Of a DNA stretch of 20,219 nt, positions 14,015 to 20,219 are shown in pieces. A program made the translations under genes and the position numbers. The DNA comes from Candidatus Fermentibacterota bacterium. GTDB lineage: Bacteria > Fermentibacterota > Fermentibacteria > Fermentibacterales > Fermentibacteraceae. Numbering within the stretch: the first letter of the stretch is position 1; each line of letters starts with the position of its first letter. Location of the stretch: positions 1 through 20,219 of the forward strand of contig JAAYTY010000223.1 in NCBI GenBank assembly GCA_012523605.1. Reading direction: 5' to 3'. The notes under the pieces are model-generated. The model was not told where the DNA came from. It saw only the letters and a program-made list of their open reading frames with translations, and searched no databases.

Positions 14015-16092
14015 TCCTTCATCACCTCGGGCAGGATTTCTATCCTCTCCACCGTCATCTCGACATCCGTTCCCGGGAGCAGAGCGGAATCGCCTGTACC
14101 GAGACCCAGCAGGGCTGCTCCGAGAGGGGCCAGGTAGTTGACCCGGTCGGCCTCGGGTCTTGCATCGATCGGCCCGACGAGGGAGATCACGCGCATGGAC
14201 CCGTCGGGAGCCCTCAGTGTCACTCTGGTTCCCGGGGAGGTAATAGACGACTTCACATCGTTTATGGGATACGGGCGGGTCCGCTCGAGCTGTTCGGTCC
14301 AGCTCCGTATCCGGTCGAGGATCAGATCGCGCTTCTCGATTGCCGCCTTGTGCTCGGCGTTCTCGGAGAGGTCTCCGTGCGATGCTGCCTCGCCGATCGC
14401 CCTTGCGACGGCGGGCAGTTCGACCGTCTTCAGAGTCTCGATCGCCCTTCTGCGCGATGTGATAGCATCAGCGCTGTCAAAGATCGTTCCGCCCTCCCAG
14501 AAGTGCATGTGGCGGCCCGTGGAGCCTTTCCGCGCCGAAAGCGCGCTGAGCACCACCAGGAAAAGCCCGGTGTCGTGCGCGGAGCCGATGTCGGCCACCT
14601 GTGTCGAGTAGGCTTCCAGCCTCCTTGTGTCCAGCCTCTCCAGGAAGAGCGCCAGAGCTTCCCCGTGACGCTCGACGAGGGTCTGTGCCAGGCGCCTCTG
14701 CGTGTCGGCCCTGGCCCTGGGCAGGGAGTCGAGCACCAAACCTATCAACCGGCCCTCCGGCTCGCCGCCGGGCTCGGCGGAGTGGAGCAGGCTCTCCACC
14801 GCCCTGAGATGCAGTTCGACGTCGCTCCTGTCGGACAGAAGGCTCTCGATGTATGCCTGCCCCGTCTCCGGAGAGGCCTGGCTGAGGACATCGAGGGCAT
14901 ACTGCCAGAGCGATCTCGGGAGAACCCCCATCAGTTCTCGGGCTCCTTCGGGACCGAGGACGGCCACGGCCTCCTCCAGGTAGATCCGCCGGCACGCCCC
15001 GGTCCCTATCTCGCCGAGAGCTCTCGCCACACGCGACGGGGTCTTCTCCACGAGCCCCGAGGCATCCCGGGAGAACGCCGGTCCTGCGGGCTCCCCCGAC
15101 AGCATCCAGAGAAGTTCATACATCGCACCCGTCTCCACGGTGTGCATTCTCGAAGGCAGCCTCTCCAGCACTTCGAGGGATGCCTCGGCGGCCTCGGCGC
15201 GTCCGGCCGACCTCAGCAGGGCCGAGACGACCCTGTTCCTTTCCATGAGCGGCTCGCGGGACGAGAGGGCGTCGAGGATGCGCCTGGCCAGGTTCCCGCT
15301 GCCCGAATCCCTGATCTCGTCACCCACCTCGATGGCGCCGGGCCTGCTCCTGGCGGCCTCCCTGATTTTTTTCCAGAGTTCCGCGATCTCCTGCGGATGG
15401 CCCATCCAAGAAAGGTCGGCCTTCCTGACGACTCCGCCCGACTCGGCAAGGAGGCTGTCCAGCAGGGAGGCGGGATCCGAAAGGAGTGCTGAGAAGGCCT
15501 TCGGATCCGTGCGCCTGAGAACCCTCGCGCTGTCCCTGGAAACAGGTCTGGACGATGAGAGCAGGGTCTCCAGCTTCATGTCGTGAGCGCGTGAGGACTC
15601 GAAGTCCACCGTCGCTGACGACCTGTTTATCCTCGTGATCCGTCCGGGTCCGAGCGATTCGTGGAGTACCCAGGCGCCCTCCTGATAGCGAAGAAGCCCG
15701 GTGAGGTGCGCCCACGACCGCGAGAGAGGCCTAGTCTTGTCGGAAAGGCCGGATGCCCTGATGAACCCCTCGAGCGGCTCGTACATCAGATATTCGTCGC
15801 GAAGCTGCTCCAGGAGCTGGGCTCTGAGGACGTCAGACCAGTCGAACAGCGTGGCGCAGGCTTTCACGAAGGCCCTGAGGGCGGGGTTGGATGCTCGCTC
15901 CATCTCTTCGATAGCCAGCTCGAGGAGAGTCACGGCCTCCTCGTTCCTGCCCGATTCGAGCAGGATGCGCAGAGCCCCTGCCGCATCCGCGGGGTCCGAG
16001 CCGGAGCCCGCCGCTTCCAGCCAGGCGTTCTCCAGGCCGGCCATGTCTCCTGCTCCAGCAAGCGCGGTGAGATCGGGCAAGTGTTCCTCCAT
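14011..16092 (-). CDS. greA: Long-form transcription elongation factor GreA with N-terminal helical domain
   Basis: The last roughly 150 residues are a complete GreA: a coiled coil with AASHGDLSENAEHKAAIEKR, including the catalytic acidic pair of DLSEN, then the globular domain with ISLVGPI, YLAPLGAALLG and a terminal VERIEIL strand. GreA makes RNA polymerase cleave backtracked transcripts. Normal GreA is about 158 residues; here some 540 residues precede it, mostly helical repeats of TPR/HEAT-like character. Near 136-186 (counted from the ATG) is a strand-rich insert, WVLHESLGPGRITRINRSSATVDFE, resembling a Tudor/CarD-like small barrel. Long GreA forms are known in Chlamydia and spirochaetes. 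The start is uncertain: ATG 16092 (AGGAG directly abuts it), TTG 16080 (good GGAGG spacing) or GTG 16194. It is the first gene of the polysaccharide operon. Confidence 0.88.
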   Translation of the reverse strand: MEEHLPDLTALAGAGDMAGLENAWLEAAGSGSDPADAAGALRILLESGRNEEAVTLLELAIEEMERASNPALRAFVKACATLFDWSDVLRAQLLEQLRDEYLMYEPLEGFIRASGLSDKTRPLSRSWAHLTGLLRYQEGAWVLHESLGPGRITRINRSSATVDFESSRAHDMKLETLLSSSRPVSRDSARVLRRTDPKAFSALLSDPASLLDSLLAESGGVVRKADLSWMGHPQEIAELWKKIREAARSRPGAIEVGDEIRDSGSGNLARRILDALSSREPLMERNRVVSALLRSAGRAEAAEASLEVLERLPSRMHTVETGAMYELLWMLSGEPAGPAFSRDASGLVEKTPSRVARALGEIGTGACRRIYLEEAVAVLGPEGARELMGVLPRSLWQYALDVLSQASPETGQAYIESLLSDRSDVELHLRAVESLLHSAEPGGEPEGRLIGLVLDSLPRARADTQRRLAQTLVERHGEALALFLERLDTRRLEAYSTQVADIGSAHDTGLFLVVLSALSARKGSTGRHMHFWEGGTIFDSADAITSRRRAIETLKTVELPAVARAIGEAASHGDLSENAEHKAAIEKRDLILDRIRSWTEQLERTRPYPINDVKSSITSPGTRVTLRAPDGSMRVISLVGPIDARPEADRVNYLAPLGAALLGLGTGDSALLPGTDVEMTVERIEILPEVMKD

Positions 16093-16274
16093 CTCCTGGA
16101 AACAGCCACTGAAGATAGCACTGCGGCATCCCCGGAGGGAGAACCCCGCCGCCTCTGCCGCCGGTACTCCCGTGCCTGGTGGAGACGCCGTCACGGCGAT
16201 TGCCTTATGTTCGCCGGGAGATTCCGGGCAGGTCGGACGGGAGTTCGACCGGACACACTCGAGGGAGGTTCGGG

Positions 16275-17153
16275 ATGGCGAGGAAGATCAGCAGGAGGCA
16301 GTTCTTCGGGGATGTGGGAAAGATCGGGGGGGCGGTGGTCATGGGGTCCATCGCCGGAAAGGCGCTTGCCGGAGAGTGGGAGCAGGGGGCTGCCGAGTTC
16401 TGGAACGGAGAGACCTTCAGACAGGACAACATCGACGTCTCCCGCGAGGCGGAGGGGATAGTGCGCGGCCGCATCGCGGGCGAATGGAAGGAGTTTCCCA
16501 CAGTCCGCCTTCCCGATGCCTTCCTGGAGTGGAATTTCGGGGCGCGGATCGAGATGCTCGACTCCATAGCGGACATGATGCGCGGCGGGAGCGGGGCGGG
16601 CCCCTCGCTCGCCGGGCCGCACAACGCCGCCATGGCGACATGGGGGGGGGAGAGGCGGGACAGTCTCCTCACCGTGAACAACGCCTTCAAGGGGATGGGA
16701 ATGTGTCCCGCCCGCGATAGGATAGGCGGTCTGATCGAGCGCATGCGGGATACCTACGATGCGCCCATGCCCGAGAAGGTGGCCGGCCTCAGGGAGCTCT
16801 ATTCCGACGCCTCCAACTTCGACACGACCAAGCTGGTTTCCCTGGAGCTCTACGCCACTCCCAGCTTCGAGACGCATACCTTCCTGAACCTGATGTCGAA
16901 CCCCTCGACTTCTCTTGTCTTCCTCGACTCCAAGTCGTACGAGGTGAGGGGGCTGGCCGAGCTCGTGCACCCCTCCGACAGCGAGGCCTCGTCATACGGC
17001 AGGGACATCATGACCTACACGAACCTCGCCCATTCCTACTTCCACGGCGATTTCCCCAGGCTCTTCCCCGCGATAATCGTCCATGTGGTCGAGGTGTTCG
17101 ACAACAGCCCGGGAACGGGTCTGGGCGTGAGGATAGCGCCGTCGCTGTCCTGA
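16275..17153 (+). CDS. Tat-exported protein of unknown function (possible split-barrel flavin fold)
   Basis: A 292-residue protein with a twin-arginine signal: SRRQFFGD at 6-13, a Gly/Ala/Val hydrophobic region, and a likely cleavage site after KALA (residue 32). Tat export suggests folding, or loading of a cofactor, in the cytoplasm. I do not recognise the family with certainty. Residues 186-235 (KLVSLELYATPSFETHTF, then NPSTSLVFLDS and YEVRGLAELV) resemble the beta-strand order of pyridoxamine-phosphate-oxidase-like FMN-binding barrels, but weakly. GGGAGG lies six bases before ATG 16275. A run of nine G (16642-16650) lies within the gene; loss or gain of one G would give an early stop. The gene is divergent from greA and followed after eight bases by an HAD phosphatase. 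Confidence 0.85.
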   Translation: MARKISRRQFFGDVGKIGGAVVMGSIAGKALAGEWEQGAAEFWNGETFRQDNIDVSREAEGIVRGRIAGEWKEFPTVRLPDAFLEWNFGARIEMLDSIADMMRGGSGAGPSLAGPHNAAMATWGGERRDSLLTVNNAFKGMGMCPARDRIGGLIERMRDTYDAPMPEKVAGLRELYSDASNFDTTKLVSLELYATPSFETHTFLNLMSNPSTSLVFLDSKSYEVRGLAELVHPSDSEASSYGRDIMTYTNLAHSYFHGDFPRLFPAIIVHVVEVFDNSPGTGLGVRIAPSLS

Positions 17154-17161
17154 AGGCACCT

Positions 17162-17827
17162 GTGCCGTCCTTCGGAAGCGTCCCCCGCGGACGTCTGGCG
17201 TTCGTGGACGTGGACGGCACACTCCTTCCCGCATCGTCAGAGAGGCTCTTCCTCGGGCGTGCTCTTGCGAACCGGATCCTTCCCGCCGGAGGCCTTTTCC
17301 GCTTCGCCGCCGGCTACGTGCTCCACCCGGTACGCACGGTCACGGGAGGATGCGGCTGGAACAGACGGTACCTCGAAGGGGCGAAGGCCGAGAGAGTCGC
17401 ATCCGCCGCGATGGACTTCTCCCGCGGCTTCCTCGTCCCCTCCATGCGCACGGGGATCCTCTCCATCATCCACGGCCTGGCTTCGGAGGGGTTCGGTGTA
17501 GTCCTCGTTTCGGCGTCGCTCGCATGGCTCGTCATCCCCCTCGCAGGGCCGGCGGGCGCCTCGGCCGTCTTCGCGAGCGAACCCGTGGAAAGAGACGGCA
17601 GGCTCACGGGAACACTGTCCGGCAGGCGGCCCTACGGAAAGGCGAAACTGGAGCTCGCCGAAGCGGTTGCCGGGTCGGCGGGCACAAGCCTGAATCAATG
17701 CGCCGCCCTGGGCGATGCCTGGTCGGACAGGTTTCTGCTCTCGGCCTGCGGAAGGCCGGTCGCAGTTCATCCAGGCCGCAGGCTGAGGGCTCTCGCGCTC
17801 TCGAAGGGGTGGAGGATTGCCGGCTGA
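17162..17827 (+). CDS. HAD-IB family phosphatase (SerB-like)
   Basis: A 221-residue haloacid dehalogenase-type hydrolase. Motif I is FVDVDGTLL with nucleophile Asp16 and Asp18, motif II is VVLVSAS with Ser117, the conserved lysine is Lys160 (YGKAKL), and motif III is ALGDAWSDR with Asp185 and Asp189. The ending GRPVAVHPGRRLRALALSKGW is typical of subfamily IB, which includes phosphoserine phosphatase and lipid-phosphate phosphatases. The helical cap between motifs I and II is large, as in that subfamily. The substrate is unknown. The start GTG is eight bases after the Tat-protein stop with GAAGG before it, and the end overlaps the PP-loop gene by 11 bases. Confidence 0.9.
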   Translation: MPSFGSVPRGRLAFVDVDGTLLPASSERLFLGRALANRILPAGGLFRFAAGYVLHPVRTVTGGCGWNRRYLEGAKAERVASAAMDFSRGFLVPSMRTGILSIIHGLASEGFGVVLVSASLAWLVIPLAGPAGASAVFASEPVERDGRLTGTLSGRRPYGKAKLELAEAVAGSAGTSLNQCAALGDAWSDRFLLSACGRPVAVHPGRRLRALALSKGWRIAG

Positions 17828-18806
17828 GAACGCGCCCCGGGCGCTCGGCGCTTTCTCCGGCGGGCTGGACGGGATCGTTGCCGCGGTCCTGCTGGCCGAA
17901 CAGGGCGTCGAAGTTGCCCTCGCAACCTTCTCCAGCCCCTTTTTCGACCCGGACAGGGGCCGCGAGGCTGCCGCCCGGCTGGGCATGGACTGGCGGGAGC
18001 TGGATTTCACCGATGACATGATGCGCCTGCTCGAATCCCCTCCCAGCGGTTTCGGAAGGCGCATGAACCCGTGCATAGACTGCCATGCAGCCATGCTCGC
18101 GAGGCTCGGCTCCGTGATGGCCGACGAGCGGTTCGACTTCGTCTTCACCGGGGAGGTGCTGGGCCAGAGGCCCATGTCTCAGGGGCTCAACTCCCTGAAC
18201 AGGGTCGCCCGCCTGTCGGGCCTGGGCGATCGCATTCTGCGCCCCCTGTCCGCCAGGCTCCTTCCCCCCACCGCCCCCGAAAGGAACGGACTGATCGACA
18301 GAGCGAGGATGCTCGCGATCAGCGGCAGGGGGAGGAGGGAGCAGATCGAGTTCGCCAGGGCTCGCGGGCTCTCCTTTCCACTTCCCTCGGGTGGCTGTCT
18401 TCTGACCGATCCCGGCTACTCGGCCCGCCTGAAAGTACTGGTATCGGAGGGGTTGCTAACGGCCGGAAACGCAAGGCTCGCGCGCGTGGGAAGGATGATC
18501 AGGCTCGGCCGGGGTTCCGTGGGAATCGTTGGAAGGGACGAAGCCGAGAATGCCATGCTGGAATCTCTGGCCGCCCCGTCGGACATCCTCCGCCTCGCCG
18601 ACAGGCCCGGCCCCTCCGCCGTCATCATCGGTGGCAGGGAGGGAATCCCCCTCCTGGCCTCCGCCGTGGCCCTCTACGGCAGGGTGCCCGAGGGGGAGGA
18701 GGCGGGCGTGGAGACGGGGCGGGACGGATCCGTCGCTGTCCGTCCACTGCCTCGGAATGTCGCCGATGCACTGCTGGTGCGTAATGACGAGTCCCGCCGC
18801 ACTTGA
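17817..18806 (+). CDS. PP-loop ATP-pyrophosphatase, tRNA thiolation-like (ThiI/MnmA relative)
   Basis: A 329-residue N-type PP-loop protein. The loop is AFSGGLDGI (12-20). Other family blocks are MNPCIDCHAAML with Cys86 and Cys89, the very characteristic TGEVLGQRPMSQ (111-122), LRPLSARLLPPT, ISGRGRREQIE and PSGGCLLTDPGYS with Cys194. Relatives annotated as ThiI- or MnmA-like activate tRNA bases with ATP for sulfur transfer, and the three cysteines could hold a metal cluster or carry sulfur. The final Ser of the SGGxDS motif is Gly here, which is unusual. Residues after about 215 form a second domain with a VIIGGREGIPLL strand. The start is TTG 17817; GGAGG is only one base away, a short spacing, but no better start precedes the PP-loop. 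It overlaps the HAD gene by 11 bases. Confidence 0.85.
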   Translation: MPAENAPRALGAFSGGLDGIVAAVLLAEQGVEVALATFSSPFFDPDRGREAAARLGMDWRELDFTDDMMRLLESPPSGFGRRMNPCIDCHAAMLARLGSVMADERFDFVFTGEVLGQRPMSQGLNSLNRVARLSGLGDRILRPLSARLLPPTAPERNGLIDRARMLAISGRGRREQIEFARARGLSFPLPSGGCLLTDPGYSARLKVLVSEGLLTAGNARLARVGRMIRLGRGSVGIVGRDEAENAMLESLAAPSDILRLADRPGPSAVIIGGREGIPLLASAVALYGRVPEGEEAGVETGRDGSVAVRPLPRNVADALLVRNDESRRT

Positions 18807-18815
18807 CGGCGGGGC
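18791..18815 (+). other. Nine-base-pair stem-loop over the PP-loop gene stop codon
   Basis: Bases 18791-18799 (GTCCCGCCG) pair with 18807-18815 (CGGCGGGGC), with one T-G wobble; the seven-base loop holds the TGA stop. There is no T-run after it, so it is not a standard intrinsic terminator, but it could stabilise the mRNA end or slow read-through into the ABC exporter gene. Confidence 0.5.
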
Positions 18816-18822
18816 GGAGGAA

Positions 18823-18921
18823 ATGATTAGATTGCTCGACTCGAACCGGGGGGAGGTGATGCGGAAGAATGATCCTGCTCGGAAATCACTGATGCACCCG
18901 ATCTGCACGAGACCGGCCTGA
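18823..18921 (+). CDS. Possible 32-residue leader peptide or small protein
   Basis: An ATG three bases after GGAGG (18813-18819 reads GCGGAGG, then AA) opens a 32-codon frame that begins MIRLLDSNRGEV, is basic overall and ends in TGA at 18921. It fills half of the 223-base gap before the ABC exporter gene, and its stop codon sits at the foot of a small hairpin (18917-18930). No family is recognisable; it may be a leader peptide or mere chance. Confidence 0.2.
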   Translation: MIRLLDSNRGEVMRKNDPARKSLMHPICTRPA

Positions 18922-18965
18922 CCTCTCAGGAGGCCCGCTGCTCCGGCAGAACGGGGTTCTCATTC

Positions 18966-19002
18966 CGGCCGCCACGCGGCCGCTCCGGGGGGATGCCTCC
19001 GG
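18966..19002 (+). promoter_or_regulatory. Tandem hairpins in the leader of the ABC exporter gene
   Basis: Two seven-base-pair hairpins lie two bases apart: 18966-18972 with 18976-18982 (CGGCCGC/GCGGCCG, loop CAC), and 18985-18991 with 18996-19002 (one wobble, loop GATG). They end about ten bases before the ribosome binding site region GGAGAAGG (19012-19019). A regulatory or mRNA-stabilising role is possible; no T-tract follows either stem. Confidence 0.4.
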
Positions 19003-19029
19003 GGAAATGCTGGAGAAGGTCGGGCTTTC

Positions 19030-20219
19030 ATGTTCTTCGAGGACGATTTCAACGAGGAGGACGCGCCGCGCAGGCTGCCCCTGCGTGTGCTGATGCGCGG
19101 CATGTGGCCGCTGGTCCGCCCCAGGATGCCCGCATTCGCGCTGGCCGCCCTTCTGCTGCTCGCCGCAGTGGGGGGAGAGCTCTGCGGGCCTCTCATCCTG
19201 CGGCAGATCATCGACAGTGCCATACCCGCGCGGTCCTTCGGCCGGGTGGCATCGCTGTCCCTGGCGTTCGCAGGGGTATTCACAGTCACGATGCTGCTGG
19301 CCTACCTGCAGGTCGTGCTCGCCACGAAGCTCGGGCTGGGAATAGTGCGCGATCTCAAGGAGAAGGTCTTCGGGCACATGCTCACCCTGTCGCAGTCGTT
19401 CTTCGACGCCTTCCCCTCGGGCAAGCTCATGGCTCGTGTCGAGAGCGACAGCGAGCGCGTGAGAATGCTCTTCAGCGAGGTTTCGATTGCTATCCTGAGG
19501 AGCCTCGCGATGATGACCGGCACGCTCGCCGTGATGGCCTTCACGAATGCCCGGATAACCCTCGGCGTGGTGACGCTCGTGATTCCCGTCGCACTGCTCA
19601 CCGTCCCGGTCCTTCGCTACATGCGAAGGCTCTGGGGGCAGGTGCGGGCATCCTACTCCCGCATATCCGGACAGGTGTCGGAGTACGTCAGGGCCGTCCC
19701 GGTGCTGCAGGCATTCGATGCGACGGGAGTCGCAAGGAGGAGGCTGCATGCCGAGGCGATGCGGTTCCTGAGGCTCGATGTCCGCGCATCCATCTGGGAG
19801 TACGGCTTCTGGAGCTTCATCGGATCCTGCGAGATCGCCGCAGTCGCGATCATCCTGGGCGCCGGCAGGGGCGGAGTGGCCGCGGGGGTCATCACCGCCG
19901 GCACGATCGTGCTCTTCGTCGAGTACACGCGGAGGCTCTTCGGGCCGGTGGTGCAGTTCTCGGAGACCCTGAACCAGGTGCAGAGGGCTCTGGCCTCGGC
20001 CGACAGGATCTTCGGGATACTGAAAACGCAGACTCTCACGCCGGACGGAGATTTGGACGAAGAGGCCTTCCCGGAGGACTGGCGGGAGATCCGCTTCGAG
20101 GGGGTCTGGTTCCGCTATGCGGACGAGTGGGCACTTCGCGACGTGAGCTTCTCGCTTCCCAGGGGAAGCATGACCGCTCTCGTGGGCGGCAGCGGCGGCG
20201 GCAAGAGCACTATCGTCAG
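19030..20219 (+). CDS. ABC exporter, fused membrane and ATPase domains (3' end outside window)
   Basis: The frame from ATG 19030 stays open to the window end (396 codons). After an acidic start (MFFEDDFNEEDAP) come about six membrane helices of a type I exporter, with coupling-helix sequence such as LTLSQSFFDAFPSGKLMARVESDSERVR and YSRISGQVSEYVRAVPVLQAF. The nucleotide-binding domain begins near residue 355 with IRFEGVWFRYADEWALRDVS and reaches Walker A, VGGSGGGKST, with its lysine at residue 392. Signature and Walker B motifs lie beyond the window. Such half-transporters dimerise to export lipids, peptides or drugs (MsbA/BmrA-like); the substrate is unknown. A weak ribosome binding site, GGAGAAGG, is ten bases upstream. 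The 223-base leader carries several hairpins. Confidence 0.95.
   Translation, partial: MFFEDDFNEEDAPRRLPLRVLMRGMWPLVRPRMPAFALAALLLLAAVGGELCGPLILRQIIDSAIPARSFGRVASLSLAFAGVFTVTMLLAYLQVVLATKLGLGIVRDLKEKVFGHMLTLSQSFFDAFPSGKLMARVESDSERVRMLFSEVSIAILRSLAMMTGTLAVMAFTNARITLGVVTLVIPVALLTVPVLRYMRRLWGQVRASYSRISGQVSEYVRAVPVLQAFDATGVARRRLHAEAMRFLRLDVRASIWEYGFWSFIGSCEIAAVAIILGAGRGGVAAGVITAGTIVLFVEYTRRLFGPVVQFSETLNQVQRALASADRIFGILKTQTLTPDGDLDEEAFPEDWREIRFEGVWFRYADEWALRDVSFSLPRGSMTALVGGSGGGKSTIV

Noticed and set aside
18803..18832. TTGACG box after the PP-loop gene as a promoter for the ABC exporter
   Set aside because: The -35 box overlaps the gene end and the loop of a strong hairpin, and the best -10 (TTAGAT, 18-base spacer) matches only three of six positions.

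Overview
The window is about 20 kb of GC-rich bacterial chromosome with almost no intergenic space. No stretch over 300 bases lacks a gene; the longest gap is 223 bases (18807-19029). About half of the genes start with GTG or TTG, many neighbours overlap by 4-20 bases, and AG-rich ribosome binding sites precede most starts. A Desulfovibrio-type hybrid-cluster protein (Hcp) suggests an anaerobic or microaerobic life. A roughly 690-residue GreA, a form known from Chlamydia and spirochaetes, and a tandem of transglutaminase-like proteins suggest a deep-branching or uncultured Gram-negative lineage rather than a proteobacterium. I cannot name the phylum from sequence alone.

Layout from left to right. 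(1) 1-1320: a clearly less GC-rich cassette with the C-terminal part of a TcmP protein and its usual partner, a Gp37/Gp68 (DUF5131) three-cysteine protein. It ends 17 bases from the 3' end of a tRNA-Gln(CTG) gene, as expected for a genomic-island edge. (2) 1500-3484, minus: two paralogous exported transglutaminase-like proteins, one with a catalytic Cys/His pair and one without. (3) 3536-4610: a small four-helix membrane protein converging on a CofE-like (F420:glutamate ligase family) protein. (4) 4676-7379, plus: a tight operon of a creatininase-family amidohydrolase, an ABC exporter (ATPase and permease) and CutA. (5) 7504-9578, plus: an Rrf2 regulator with three clustered cysteines directly followed by hcp, a nitrosative-stress unit with a recognisable promoter. 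(6) 16092 down to 9675, minus: an overlapping operon of giant GreA, small zinc-ribbon protein, O-antigen ligase/polymerase, glycosyltransferase and polyprenyl-phosphate sugar transferase, so an elongation factor is linked to surface polysaccharide synthesis. (7) 16275-20219, plus: a Tat-exported protein of unknown function containing a run of nine G, an HAD phosphatase, a PP-loop thiolase-like protein, a hairpin-rich leader, and an ABC exporter cut by the window edge.

The most unusual items are the TcmP/three-Cys cassette at the tRNA edge, the active/dead transglutaminase pair, the giant GreA with an apparent small beta-barrel segment and EPS operon linkage, the PP-loop protein with an altered SGGxDS motif, and the G9 tract in the Tat-protein gene. 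I see no CRISPR array, insertion sequence or rRNA.
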